Source of the DNA: Heloderma charlesbogerti
Taxonomy: Eukaryota; Chordata; Lepidosauria; Squamata; Helodermatidae
Direction: 5' to 3'
Length of the DNA stretch: 64,000 nt
Assembly: GCA_026122225.1 (NCBI GenBank)
Contig: JANEZZ010001868.1
Location: 496,001-560,000, forward strand
In this document: positions 43,272 through 54,109 of the stretch, piece after piece
Position numbering within the stretch: position 1 is the first letter of the stretch
Layout: each line of letters begins with the position of its first letter
Program-made: the position numbers and the translations under genes
Notes under the pieces: model-generated
Database searches by the model: none
Seen by the model: only the letters and a program-made list of their open reading frames with translations
What the model was told of the DNA's origin: nothing

Positions 43272-43514
43272 GTGAGTGGAACCAGGGCAAAAGCAGTCAT
43301 TGGAAGGGTGAGATTAAAGCCCTCCCCCCCAGTGAGTGGAACCAGGGCAAAAGCAGTCATTGGAAGGGTGAGATTAAAGCCCTCCCCCCCAGTGAGTGGA
43401 ACCAGGGCAAAAGCAGTCATTGGAAGGGTGAGATTAAAGCCCTCCCCCCCAGTGAGTGGAACCAGGGCAAAAGCAGTCATTGGAAGGGTGAGATTAAAGC
43501 CCTCCCCCCCAGTG
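43272..43514 (+). repeat. 60-bp minisatellite, four identical units
   Basis: Four perfect copies of a 60-bp unit beginning 'gtgagtggaaccagggcaaa' and ending in a C-run, in ELL intron 2. The unit length is a multiple of three, so long open frames appear on both strands, but there is no coding evidence. Confidence 0.97.
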
Positions 43515-43861
43515 GTCCTGTTGCTCTTAGCAGTGGGGAAGCAGCAGTCGTGATTGGGATCATGGATGTGGGGAGAAAGAGGCGTTAACCTCCCCCCACG
43601 GCCCAGTGATCCTGACCAAGATCTCTGTTTACCCATGGCTAGTAGTGGGTGGGCTTCTGGGGATGCTGTGGACCGCACCAAGAGCAGCTGAGAGCCACAT
43701 CTGCTCCACAGGTTGCCACATGTGGGCTCGACGGATGACTGCCATGACCTGGCATACGTAGCGTGCCTCTTTGAAGGATGCACAGGCATGCCTCCGGAGG
43801 GTGTAGGCCCTCCTTGGCTTCAGGTGTTTATGCAGAGGCTGAGCTGTAGCCACACCCTGCA

Positions 43862-43928
43862 GCACAGAGCCTATGTTGAACAGGCCAGATGATCTCCAAG
43901 GTCCCTTCCAACCCTGTGATTCTATATG
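43862..43928 (+). mobile_element. CR1-like LINE 3' tip
   Basis: 'gatgatctccaaggtccctt' 'ccaaccctgtgattctat'. Confidence 0.7.
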
Positions 43929-44096
43929 TTTTCCTGTAGAACTATCTTTTTCCTCCTAAGCAAAGGAATGCCAGTTTAATCATTTGATTCATCATCTAAA
44001 ACTCCTGCAATAATTGGCTATGGATTCTTGCGAATGTTCTGCTTGTCTCCTTCACTGTATCTGAGGTTTAACTTTGCCACTTTCCTTTTTTGACAG

Positions 44097-44218
44097 CACA
44101 TCTCGATCCCCAGACCGGACTGCCCAACAGGAGCCCGGGTGTTCTCATTTTATCTCTCCCATATCGGCAAAGACAGCCCCCAGGGGAGTTTTGACTGCAT
44201 CCAGCAGTATGTGTCCAG
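44097..44218 (+). CDS. ELL: ELL exon 3 (residues 61-101, split codon)
   Basis: 122 nt encode HISIPRPDCPTGARVF, then SFYLSHIGKDSPQGSFDC and IQQYVS. Human ELL has FSFYLSNIGRDNPQGSFDC at this place (from memory). The acceptor is tttttgacag and the donor AG|GTGAGT. The exon ends two bases into a Ser codon completed by exon 4. The segment belongs to the N-terminal ELL domain. Confidence 0.97.
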
Positions 44219-44329
44219 GTGAGTGGCACTCTTCAGCTCTGAGAGGAATGGAGGGTTGCAACAGATTCTTCCAGATGAGCAAAATGCATCTGCGCCTGAT
44301 CCTGCAACTCTTTTTAAAAAGTATTGTTT

Positions 44330-44735
44330 AGCTTTATTCCTGTAGTAGCACCCCGATTTCGGAATGCCCTCCCAAAAGAGATCCGGCTGACGCCTGAAAT
44401 GTTACTTTTTGCCCAAGGATTTTAACAATTTGACCTTTTACAGTGGAGTCCCATACACGCCTACTCAGAAGTAAACCTCATAGAATTAAGTGGCGCTTAC
44501 TCTCATGTTAATGTGTATAGGATTTAACCATTTATTTTTAAATTGAATTGACCCTTGCGTTTTTGTTCTGCTTCTCCGTTGAAGAGTTGCTGTTTTAATT
44601 TGTCTTTTAACGTATAATTGTATATGGTTTTTATATTGAGTTTATTCATTCATTTGTTTGTTTAATGTTGTGTACACTGCCCTAGGATCCCTTGTGGATG
44701 AAGGGTGGTTTATAAATTCTACAAAAAAGTAAATA
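44330..44735 (+). mobile_element. L2-like LINE 3' end with a small insertion
   Basis: 'ggaatgccctcccaaaagag' to 'ttttaacaatttgacc', then an 85-bp insert (44440-44525, 'cctactcagaagtaaacctc'), then the tail 'tacactgccctaggatccct' 'tataaattct'. The insert matches the GTAAGTCC-type repeat also at 47715-47825. Confidence 0.6.
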
Positions 44736-44804
44736 TCAACGTGTTGTGCAAAGCAGAAGAGAAAACCGAAAGAAAGCAAAACTCTGGTGCTGGGTAGTAC
44801 AATT

Positions 44805-45005
44805 TATTTATTTATTCATTCATTCATTCATTTATTCATTCATATATACATACATACATACATACCCTGCCTTTTTTCCACCATAAGGATCTCAAGGAGG
44901 CTTACATAATCCTCCTCCTCTCCCTTTTATCCTCACAACAACAGCCCTGTGAGGTAGCTTGGGCTGAGAGTCTGTGAAAGTCACCCAGTGACCTTCCATG
45001 CCCGA
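44805..45005 (-). mobile_element. Sauria-type SINE, 3' two thirds
   Basis: (TTTA/ATTC/ATAC)n tail, then 'cctcctcctctcccttttat' 'cctcacaacaacagccctgt' 'gaggtagcttgggctgagag'. The tRNA head is missing; the text breaks off at the start of the LTR-like block. Confidence 0.75.
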
Positions 45006-45870
45006 TGTACTATAACTATGTATTATAGTTCAGTGTATTTCAGATTCTGAAATGCTGTGAGAAGTTTAAAAGGCATTGTAACTGAGCTTATCTAAGGCAG
45101 AAGGCCACATGAACCTATCATAAAGTTTTGCTTACATGTAAGAGCAGCATAGATAGGATAAGAGAGTATAGATAGGTATAGAACAGCTAGCTAAGAGAGG
45201 CAAGGATTGGTTCAATAGGCCTGATCAAAGATTGGGGCTAGTTTGAGCCAGAATTAATTTCAGGAAGTTGCTGGTAGCAAAGTCATTTGACTTTGCCAAA
45301 GAGAGAAGTTTAAGGGAAGAGTTTGTGGTTGATGCACATTTTTTTAGATCCGTTACCAATGGCAGGATACAAAGACAGGATGCTTTAGGAGACTCTGGGG
45401 GACATTTTGACTTTCTTTGGAATTAACAAAGAAGTCAGCAATGATGTTAGTAGATGGGAGGTGCTTAGATTTAGAGTAAGGGGCTTAGAATGAGCCAGGA
45501 TGCCTTATGATCACCAGTCAGCAAGCTTAAAACATAAAAGTTACCAGGTATGGAAATAGGTGTGGAGACTGGCATATTACAAGGGTATAAAACACAGCCT
45601 CACCCCAAGTGCCATGTTTTGCCTTTGTTCAGGTTTCCTGGGATCTTTTCCATACCCCTTGCAAAGGGTCTTTAAAGGAAAACTGATCCTCTGCTGATGA
45701 ATATAATCAGCTAATTCTGTTCTTTTTCTATTTCTGTATTAAGTGGGAAAGCTGTGTGTGCCTGTTACCTTTTTCGAATAAAAGCATGCTGTTCTATTTT
45801 AAACTCTTGTCTGTGTGAGTGGAAATCAGTGCATCTCGGCAACCACTTCTAGCCTGTGCCAAATTTTAGT
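45006..45870 (+). mobile_element. Probable solo LTR (endogenous retroviral or LTR-retrotransposon relic)
   Basis: An 0.86-kb block unlike the surrounding repeats has a TATA box ('ggtataaaacacag', about 45583), a polyadenylation signal (AATAAA at about 45777) followed by a GT-rich stretch ('cttgtctgtgtgagtgg'), i.e. U3-R-U5 order. No internal gag/pol coding is next to it. The ends are approximate and no clear target-site duplication was found, so this is a structural inference. Confidence 0.5.
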
Positions 45871-46109
45871 AGAGAGGAGGTGGGAATCTGTCAGTATTTT
45901 AAACAGATAGTTTGAGTAAAAATCACCAGTAAATTTGATTCCTTCCACCGTGTTGAGCTATAGTGAATACTTCGCACTATCCAGCACATGAGTTTGCCCT
46001 TTGGGGGGAGTCTCATTTTTGAGGCACTAGGTTTTTCCTCCCCATTTCACAAAGCAGAAGAAACCAGGTTGCTGACCTGAGGGGCTTACAGTCCACTCTT
46101 TTCCTGCAG

Positions 46110-46273
46110 CAATGGGCACATCCAGCTGGATTGTCTCGGCAGCATCCAGGACAAGATCACCGTCTGTGCCACTGACGAATCTTATCAGAAAGCGAAACAG
46201 AGCATGGCCCTGGTGGAAGAGGAGACACGCAGCCGCGGAGCTATCGTCATCAAGCCGGGAGGCCGCTACGTAG
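46110..46273 (+). CDS. ELL: ELL exon 4 (residues 101-156)
   Basis: 164 nt encode [54 protein letters not shown], the best conserved part of the ELL domain (human [19 protein letters not shown] from memory). The acceptor is ttcctgcag and the donor GTAAGG. It leaves one base of a Gly codon for exon 5. A CR1 copy begins only about 60 bp downstream of the donor. Confidence 0.97.
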
Positions 46274-46334
46274 GTAAGGGGCTCTTTGACTTTCCATCTT
46301 TACAGCAGGCAGGGAGGACGTTTCTGAGCTTGGC

Positions 46335-46965
46335 AACTTGAGAGGGTGAATATGAGCCAACAGTGTGATGTGGCTGCAAAAAAGGCAAATGCTCTTTTGG
46401 GCTGCATTAATAGAAGCATAGCTTCCAAGTCCCGGAAAGTACTAGTCCCCCTCTACTCAGCACTGGTTAGGCCTCATCTGGAATACTGTGTCCAGTTCTG
46501 GGCACCACACTTGAAGAAGGATGCAGACAAGCTGGAGAGGGTTCAGAGGAGGGCAGCAAAGATGATCAGGGGACTGGAAACAAAGCCCTGTGAGGAGAGA
46601 CTGGAAGAACTGGGCATGTTTAGCCTTGAGAAGAGAAGACCGAGGGGAGATCTGATAGCGCTCTTCACGGACTTGAAAGGTTGTCACAGAGAGGAAGGCC
46701 AGGAGCTCTTCTCCATCATCCCAGAGTGCAAGACACGGAATAATGGGCTCAAGTTGCAGGGAGCCAGATTCCAGCTGAACATCAGGAAACACTTCCTGAC
46801 TGTTGGAGCAATACGACAGTGGCGGGCTCTCCCACACTGGAGGCCTTCAAGACAAGGCTGGACAGCCATCTGTCAGGGATGCTCTGACTTGGATTCCTGC
46901 ATTGAGCAGGGGGGTGGACTGGATGGTGTTCTAGGCCCCTTCCAACCCTACTATTCTATGATTTT
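46335..46965 (+). mobile_element. CR1 LINE (type A) with intact ORF2 C-terminus
   Basis: A single uninterrupted frame carries [79 protein letters not shown] and KHFLTVGAIRQWRALPHW, the end of CR1 reverse transcriptase, and then the 3' tail 'ctattctatgattttag'. It is the youngest-looking CR1 here, 5'-truncated and therefore not autonomous. Confidence 0.92.
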
Positions 46966-47024
46966 AGGAGGAAGCCACCTGATAACAGCTGATAGCCCAT
47001 CATCTCTTGGTGAAATATTTTATT

Positions 47025-47200
47025 TATTTAAAGAACTTTTATCCCCCTCCTCCACCAGAAAGTCACTAGAGCAGCATACATGCAATCAGTAAAACAAGAC
47101 GGCCCCTGCCAGCTTACAATATAAAAAGACACAGCACACAAGGAAAAGGGGATGGGGAGGGAAGAGGAAGTTAGTAGGTGACCTTTCATCAGTTGGAATG
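47025..47200 (-). repeat. Unclassified LINE-tail-like repeat
   Basis: 'cagtaaaacaagacggcccc' 'tgccagcttacaatataaaa' 'agacacagcacacaagg', the 10335-10515 family. Confidence 0.5.
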
Positions 47201-47714
47201 CCTGCTGGCGGTCGCCAGGAGATTGACACAGAAGACCATCTTGTGCTGAAAAAATCCTGCAGACTTCTTTCTTTACCCTGTGAAGAAGGCCTAAAATGAG
47301 AAAAAGGCTGAAACGCATTGGGCTTCTTATAATAAAGTCTATCTTGCATCCTGAGAACCCATTTCTCTTCTTTGTGATCTACTGTGGATGTTCACCTCCT
47401 TCTGTTTTCTTGATGAATAAAGTGTGACATCTGTAAATTCACCATCATGTACCCTGCGTGGCCATACGCTTCTTTGGGGGTGTCTAGCAGTGTGATTCTT
47501 CTGTGTTTCTAAATTGGGCCTGGGTAGGTGGGGGTGTCTCTCATTTTCATCTCTTTAGAAAAACTTAAAGGGACTTTTGAACCCGTCCCCCCAGTGAATT
47601 AGTCGAAACCATCTCTCACTGGCGAACTGGGCTGTAGAGTGTTGAAATGGCACCCTTATGTGGATGTAACTTGAGTTGTGTGCTGTGTGAGCAACGGGCT
47701 GGATCGCTGCTTTG

Positions 47715-47825
47715 AGTAGAATTTCTAAAAATCAGTGGGACTTAAGTTGGTTACAACTCGCTTAAGCCCCACGGATTTCAGGGGGCCTATTCCAAGTATC
47801 ACTAAATCTGAATCCAGCCCAGCAG
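47715..47825. repeat. Short palindromic repeat (GTGGGACTTAAG type)
   Basis: 'atcagtgggacttaagttgg' and 'tcgcttaagccccacggatt' are opposed arms. Confidence 0.55.
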
Positions 47826-48014
47826 TGGGAGAACACGCAAGGTTCTCTTTAACCTTTTAAAATCCTGTGACATGGAGAAACAGCTCTCTTTATCAAAGCG
47901 CTTGATAGTTGACAGGAGCAGAAGCAGCAGGGCACCATTCTGGGTTTTAACAGGGCAGGCAAAAGATGCCCTATCGGCCCACATGAGGCTAAATTGCAAG
48001 GAAGCGCTGTATTT

Positions 48015-48640
48015 TCATAGAATCATAGAAGAGTAGGGTTGGAAGGGGCCTATAAGACCCTTGAGTCCACCCCCCTGCTCAATGCAGGAATCCAGGTCAA
48101 AGCATCCCTGGCAGATGGCTGTCCAGTCTCATCTTGAATGCCTCCAGTCCCTCCCACCACCTCCCCAGGTAATGGGTTCCATTGTTGTATTGCTCTAATG
48201 GTCATGAAGTTTTTCTGATGTTCAGCCGGAATCTGGCTTCCTGCAGCTTGAGCCCATCCTTCCGTGTCCTGCACTCTGGGATGATGGAGAAGAGATCCGG
48301 ATCTTCCTCTTTGTGACAGCCTTTCAAGTCCTTGAAGAGCGCTATCCTATCTCCCCTCAGTCTTCTCTTCTCCAAGCTAAACATGCCCAGTTCTTTCAGT
48401 CTCTCCTCATAGGGCTTTGTTTCCAGTCCCTGATCACCTTCATTGCCCTACTCTGAACCCTCTCCAGCTTGTCTGCATCCTTCCTTCTTAAAGTGTGGTG
48501 CCCAGAACTGGACACAGTACTCCATATGAGGCCTAACCAGTGCTGAGTAGAGGAGAACTGGTACTTCCCATTACTTCAAAGCTATGCTTCTATTAATGCA
48601 GCCCAAAACCGCATTTGCCTTTTTTGCCACCGCATCACAT
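48015..48640 (-). mobile_element. CR1 LINE (type A)
   Basis: Tail 'gaatcatagaagagtagggt' at the left, [20 protein letters not shown] coding on the minus strand (48202-48384), and 'gcatttgccttttttgccac' at the 5' end. Confidence 0.9.
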
Positions 48641-48649
48641 TTTACTTAA

Positions 48650-48765
48650 GGGCTGGGCCACTTGTGGCCTTCCAGATGCCTTGGCCTACGAATCCCATCA
48701 TCCTTCACCATTGGTTATGCTGCCTAGGGCTGATGGGAGTTGTAGGAGGGCCACCAATTGCCCAT
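48650..48765. repeat. Palindromic MITE-like element
   Basis: 'ccttccagatgccttggcct' and 'gctgatgggagttgtaggag'. Confidence 0.65.
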
Positions 48766-49319
48766 TCCGGTCTACATCTTGTGGTTTTGATATATTTCTC
48801 ATAACTGTAGCAGCTGTTGTGAACATTTTAAAAAATTCCTTTACTTTTGAAAAGAAAGGAAGACAAGAGGGTGTGGAATCCCTATCAGAGATGCTGTAGA
48901 AGAAGATTTTTTTCCCAGTGGCAGGAGGGTTAGACTAGATGACCCTCTAGGTCCCAGATCCCTCAGAGAGACCCCCTGGCATTGACCCCCACCCTTTGGA
49001 GAGCTCAAATCTGCACACAGCTGTGCTTTCCGGGTGGCTGAGTTTATCCCTGACTCATCTTTTCTTTTAGTCAGCCAAGTGCATCAGGAAGGAAGTATCG
49101 TGTTTTCCTGTGTTCTGGGAAGAACACATGACTTGCTGGGGCAGTCCTTATCAGTTAGCAGTGGAGGAGGTTGTCCTACTCCCCCGTCCCCTGGGAAATG
49201 AGCTTCTTGAAATGAAAGTTTTGAGTGAGGGGGGAGAGGACAGGCTTCTGGTCTCTCCTCTTCTGCAAAAATAAGTGTGTTGCTTTTTTTTATAAAGTAC
49301 CTCCAAAGATCTAAGCTTG

Positions 49320-49435
49320 CCTTCCCAACTCTGGTGCCCTCCACACATACCGGACGTCAGTTCCCATCAGCCACAGCCAGTGGTCAGGAATCCTGGCACT
49401 TGTCATGCAAAACTTCTGGAGGTCACCAGGTTGCT
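49320..49435. repeat. Palindromic MITE-like element, decayed
   Basis: 'ccaactctggtgccctccac' and 'aacttctggaggtcaccagg'. Confidence 0.55.
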
Positions 49436-49439
49436 AAAA

Positions 49440-50440
49440 CAAAAAGCCAAAGGCAAGCTTTCCAATCTAGTGAGAATTGTTTTTAAAAACAAAAAGGAAG
49501 GAAGACTCAGAAGGGACAAGAAGGCCCCTTCATGTCAGCAAACAATCAACACAACTCTTGCCCCATATCTGTGTTTAGACACCAATCACTTTGCTTCTAG
49601 CCCTTTGTCTCATCCTGGGTGAGAATTGGGGGGCTGTATGTGTCACAACAAAAGAATGTGGGGTGCAGTCCCTTTGGGACACCTGTCTGCCTCTGAATTC
49701 AGAGGCTGACAGACATCCTATGCAGCGTGGGGGCAGCACGGAGGCAGTTTTGCTAGGTGGGGTTTTTTGCCTGCCTAGCTGGGGCTCTGCAGGGTGGGAG
49801 GGAGGCTGGCTAGGCCAGAGGAGTCTTCATAAGCTGGCCTCCCCAGTCCCCTTCCTGCCCACAGAACTGCCCCCTTTTCTCCTCTCCAAGGTCGCTTTTG
49901 CAGACTTATCCTATCCCCACCTCGATACTGTCTATGGGGCCATGGGATTGCTCTCCCCAGGGAGCCTTGGGGAATCTTGGTGGCAGGGTAAACTACAGGG
50001 AAATCTCCCACCCCCTGGATATGTGATGCTGCAGCACTGAAATTGGGGGCTGGGGCAGCCGTCCCTCATGTAGTGCATAGAGAGGGGCAGTTGGCCCCCT
50101 CCTCACCCTGCATGGGAGATTTCAGGGGGCTTGTGTTCTTTTTCCCCTATTAGCCATTATTTTATATTTATTTCTTCTAACTTTTATTAATCTGCAACAT
50201 AATCAACCCCCCCGCCCCCAACAGCAGCACCCTGGTGTCAATTCACAATGCCATGAACAAAAATTGAGCATTCGTATCTTAGATATACTTATAAGCAGCC
50301 CATGTGTCTGAATAGGTATCCAGATGAGATTGATGCCAGTAGGATATATGTTCAAATGTAGGGAAAGCAGGAAGTTTCTCAGACCACTGGACAAGACTCT
50401 CAGACCCACACTGGTGGGTGTTTATCCTCCCAAGCTTATA
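49440..50440 (+). other. ELL intron 4 interval without recognised features
   Basis: Includes an AT-rich stretch near 50150-50190; no transposon or exon recognised. Confidence 0.4.
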
Positions 50441-50445
50441 ATATA

Positions 50446-51036
50446 AGGGCACAATCCTATGTAAGCTTAGACAGAAAAAAAGTCCTACAACTCCTAGCAT
50501 GCTGGGAGTTCATAGAATCATAGAATAGTAGGGTTGGAAGGGGCCTACGAGGCCATCGAGTCCAACCCCCTGCTCAGGAAGTCAGAGCATCCCTGACAGA
50601 TGGCTGTCCAGCCTTGTCTGGAACACCACCAGTGTGGGAGAGCCCACTACCTCCCTAGGTAATTGGTTCTATTGTCGTATTGCTCTAACAATCAGGAAGT
50701 TTCTCCTGGTGTTCATCCGGAATCTGGCTTCCTGTCACTTGAGCCCAGTATTCTGTGTCCTGCACTCTGGGATGATGGAGAAGAGATCCTGGCCTTCCTC
50801 TCTGGGACAACCTTTCAAGTCCTTGAAGAGCACTATTCTATCTCCCCTCAGTCTTCTCTTCTCAAGGCTAAACATGCCCAGTTCTTTCAGTCTGTCCTCA
50901 CAGGGCTTTGTTTCCAGTCCCCTGATCACCCTTATTGCCCTCCTCTGAACCCTCTCCAACTTGTCTGCATCCTTCTTAAGATGCAGGAGTTGTAGGACTT
51001 TTTTCTGTCTAAACATGCATAGAAGTACACCCTAAG
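50446..51036. mobile_element. GTTTAGACAGAAAA-type palindromic MITE split by a CR1
   Basis: Left half 50446-50508 ('gcacaatcctatgtaagctt' 'agacagaaaaaaagtcctac') and right half 50986-51036 ('aggagttgtaggactttttt' 'ctgtctaaacatgcatag') are the two arms; the CR1 occupies the centre. Confidence 0.88.
50510..50985 (-). mobile_element. CR1 LINE (type A) nested in a MITE
   Basis: 3' tail 'catagaatcatagaatagta' at 50511, then minus-strand ORF2 ([40 protein letters not shown]) ending at the MITE arm. 5' truncated. Confidence 0.9.
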
Positions 51037-51204
51037 TGTCTTTGCAACTATAAGCTCTCTACTGTCACTGTCTGTCTGTTAGTCCTCATGCCACAGGAAT
51101 ACAACTTAGAAGCACATGGGCATCTGCAAATATCAAAGATGTTTACTGCCTGTCCTCGTTCTGATGGGTAGTGTTCACATGTACAAGGTCTTAAGCCTAG
51201 AGCA

Positions 51205-51635
51205 GCCTTTCCCGACCTGTAAAGCCCTACACGGCTCGGGACCAGGCTGTCTGAAAGACCACCTTCTTGCTTAGGAGCCCGCCTAGGTTTTCAGGTTCTC
51301 AGGAGAGGGCTTCCTTTCTGTCCTGCCACCATCAGAGGCACAGTTGGCAGGAACATGAGACAGGGCCTTCTCAGTGGCTGCACCCAGGCTCAGGAGCTCC
51401 CTGCCATGGGAAGCCCAGGTAGCACCATCTTCGTTGTCCTTCCACCAGCAGGCAAAGATGTTTGTATTCAGACAGGCTTTGGGATTTTTGGCCCATGCTG
51501 AGGTAGGCTTTAACTGGAGGGTGCTTTTGTATTTCTTGAATGTCTTTAATTCTACTTTTATGTTTTATTTTCTACTTTATTAGCCACCTCGAGTAGTATT
51601 TGGCATGGTAAAGCGGAATAAAACATTTTGATAAA
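51205..51635 (+). mobile_element. L2-clade LINE 3' end
   Basis: 'aaagccctacacggctcggg' 'accaggctgtctgaaagacc' is the KALHGLGxxYL region; then the ORF end ('gggccttctcagtggctgca') and tail 'ttattagccacctcgagtag'. Confidence 0.75.
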
Positions 51636-51734
51636 TGAGGGGGAGGTAGGAGGGCACAAGGGATTGGACAGACACCCAAGAGGTCTAATCGAGAAGGCAA
51701 TGAGGACTTCAGCTAGACCTATGGAGACACGGGA

Positions 51735-52040
51735 AAACCTTCTTGGAGTTAGTGGGGAGAAGGAAAGGGAGAACAGAGAGAAAAAGGGCAAATGTTCTTG
51801 GAGTTAGTGGAGAGAAGGAAAGGAAGAACGGAGAGCGAAAAGGGGGAAACCTTGGAGTTAGTGGGGAGAAGGATAGGGAGAATGGAGAGTGAAAGGGGGA
51901 AACCTTGGAGTTAGTGGGGAAGAAGGAAAGGAAGAAAGGAAGTGGGGAGAAGGAAAGGGAGAACAGAGAGAAAAAGGGGGAATGTTCTTGAAGTTAGTGG
52001 GGAGAAGGAAAGGAAGAACAGAGAGCGAAAAAGGTTGGAA
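51735..52040 (+). repeat. Purine-rich minisatellite, about 54-bp units
   Basis: Five full units plus a partial one start with 'cttggagttagtggggagaa' and continue 'ggaaagggagaacagagag'. The plus strand is almost entirely purine; two length variants alternate. Confidence 0.9.
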
Positions 52041-52484
52041 CACTAATATACATATCCCAAGCCTAAGAGAATAAAGGGGGACTCTTTTGATGTCTGCTGT
52101 GATCAGGGAGTTTGTTTTGTGAACCAGGGTACTAGAATGATGGGGACTTTTCCTTAAAGGTTATGTGGATCGCTCACTGTCCTGGCTCACAAAATACAGG
52201 CTGCTAAGGGCAGAGGAAGAGCGATAAGGGGGGGGGGGTTGTTGATGCCTTAAGAAACTTCCTGTGTACAAAATCATAAAACTGGAGCTGGAGGAAGAAG
52301 GTAGCCTAGGAGACTTTAGAAGGAGGATGCGGAGACTGACTATGAGAGAGCAATTCCCTCAGGGGTGCAGAAGGGGAAAGAACCCCTAGGGGAACATGAA
52401 CTGAACAATTGGAAAGTCTTCCTTTTTAAGGCGCAACTGGATCCTGTTGACTAGGCTTCTGTTTTCTCCCCCCCCCCCCCCAAG

Positions 52485-52738
52485 GCAAGACAGTCAAAGT
52501 GCGCAAGCCTGCGCCAGGGGTTTCTGACACCGTCCCCTCACGGATACACCCGACACCCGTCAAGATCCCCAGCGTCATGAAGAAGAGCAACAGTGCTGTC
52601 TCTGGCCGGCCTTTCAGGGACCGGGTGATGCACTTGCTGGCCCTCAAGCCTTACAAGAAACCAGAGCTGCTCCTGCGTCTGCAGAAGGATGGCCTTTCAC
52701 CGCAGGATAAGGATGCCCTGGACGGTCTCCTGCAGCAG
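52485..52738 (+). CDS. ELL: ELL exon 5 (residues 156-240)
   Basis: 254 nt encode KTVKVRKPAPGVSDTVPSR, then RPFRDRVMHLLALKPYKKPE and LLLRLQKDGLSPQDKDALDG LLQQ. Human has RPFRDRVLHLLALRPYRK and RLQKDGLTQADKDALDGLLQQ (from memory). This exon holds the conserved helical part of the ELL domain. The acceptor follows a C-run (ccccaag); the donor is CAG|GTGATT, weak at +5. Relative to human, about eight residues before RPFRDRV are missing. Confidence 0.96.
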
Positions 52739-53616
52739 GTGATTCTGGTCCCACCGCAGTGTCCCAGAAACACCCATGCCCCCTTTTGCCGTCGTTCCGC
52801 ATGCAAGAGGCGAAGGGACGAAGTAACCTTTGTGGAGGATCCTTCGTGGCCATCAGCCACAATATCTGTAACGGTGCCCCAGAGGAAGCCATGAAGACTC
52901 CGTGGGCCAGATGGGGAACCCTCTGCAGGCCAGCTTAGCCCCTGCAGGCTGGAGGTCCCCCACCCTTGGTTTCAGCCGAGCCTCCATTGGCAGAAGTGGT
53001 CTGCCTCCGTAAGCTCAACACTGCCACCCCTGTGCTTTTTTGGCCATCTTGCTGATTGCAGTTGGAAACAGGATGCCGGGTTAGGGGGGCCTAATGAGGG
53101 ATTTTGAAATGCTGGTGGGAAGGGTGGCGTTGGAGTGAGTCAGGCAGGGTGATACGCAGGGGTGTATGTCCCCGTTCCTCTTCAGTTTCTGAGCCCTTGC
53201 ATGGATGGGTATATACTCTATGCCTCAAGAAATGGTAATTCTTGGGCCAGTATAATTTATGGAGCTGTTCCCCCACTACAACCCTGATTGCAGTTGTGTT
53301 GTTCAGGTTTTTAAAGTGTTGGCCTCTCTTCCCTGGCAAGTAACGGAGAAGAGGAGCCTTCCCCAGGCTGACGGGTTTTGCTCCACATCCATGAGGACTA
53401 GAACCTTTTCAAAATGCATAAGCAGAGCCTTTTCTAGTTTGCCAAATCTTGCCTGGGAAGGAGGGCATAGCATGCAAACACCAGGAAGGTGTGGGGCTCG
53501 TGCAGCCCCTGTGAAATGAACTGCTTCATCAGCAGTGATGGGGCTGCAGGGTTACCTGGTCTCTCTCAAGCTTCCCACGTCGAATGCGTTAAATCAACTT
53601 TCCTCCCATCCTGCAG

Positions 53617-53741
53617 GTTGCAAACATGAACGTCAAAGACAGCACGTGCACCCTGAAAGATTATTTTTACAAAGAGCTGCAGAAGGACTGGCCCGGCTAC
53701 TCAGAAGGAGACCAGCAGCTGCTGAAGAGGATCCTTTTCCG
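53617..53741 (+). CDS. ELL: ELL exon 6 (residues 241-282)
   Basis: 125 nt encode VANMNVKDSTCTLKDYFYKE, LQKDWPGYSEGDQQLLKRIL, F. WPGYSEGDQQLLKR is a signature of ELL proteins. The acceptor is atcctgcag and the donor CG|GTAGTA; intron read-through would hit TAG at once. This exon closes the N-terminal folded domain. Confidence 0.97.
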
Positions 53742-53829
53742 GTAGTAGTTATAGCATCTCTCGCTTAGGATTGGGGCCATTCAGTTGGTGCACTTTAAAA
53801 GCAGCCTCTGTGCTTTCATCTTTGGTATT

Positions 53830-53990
53830 TTTCAAGTCCTAGGTTCAAATCCCTCACTCAGTCACAAAGCTCCATGTTTTTTTGTGAGGAGGGGAGAACC
53901 GTATACCCCAGGGGCTGGGCAGAAGGTAGATTTCCGCCTTGAGTCCCAGTATTGGGGAAAAGGCGAGATATAAATAAATATAATAAATAA
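53830..53990 (+). mobile_element. SINE-like remnant
   Basis: 'aggttcaaatccctcactca' 'gtcacaaagc' and 'ccgccttgagtcccagtatt' 'ggcgagatataaataaat'. Only parts of a Sauria-type SINE remain. Confidence 0.5.
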
Positions 53991-53993
53991 ATA

Positions 53994-54096
53994 GATCTCC
54001 AGATGTTTGGGATTTCCAACTCCCAGAAGCCCTGCCAGCATGGCCAAGGGCTAAGAATGCTGGGAGTTGGAAGTCCAAAAACATCTGGAGATCTTC
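53994..54096. mobile_element. Palindromic MITE-like element, short full-length copy
   Basis: 'atctccagatgtttgggatt' 'tccaactcccagaagccc' and its inverted match 'ctgggagttggaagtccaaa' 'aacatctggagat'. Confidence 0.85.
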
Positions 54097-54109
54097 TTAC
54101 TGCCCGCCC

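Noticed and set aside
43022..43789. 188- and 246-codon open frames around 43.0-43.8 kb
   Set aside because: Their repetitive core is the 60-bp minisatellite; no splice sites, homology or start context.
46346..47092. 248-codon open frame next to ELL exon 4
   Set aside because: It is CR1 reverse-transcriptase sequence, not a host gene; annotated as a mobile element.
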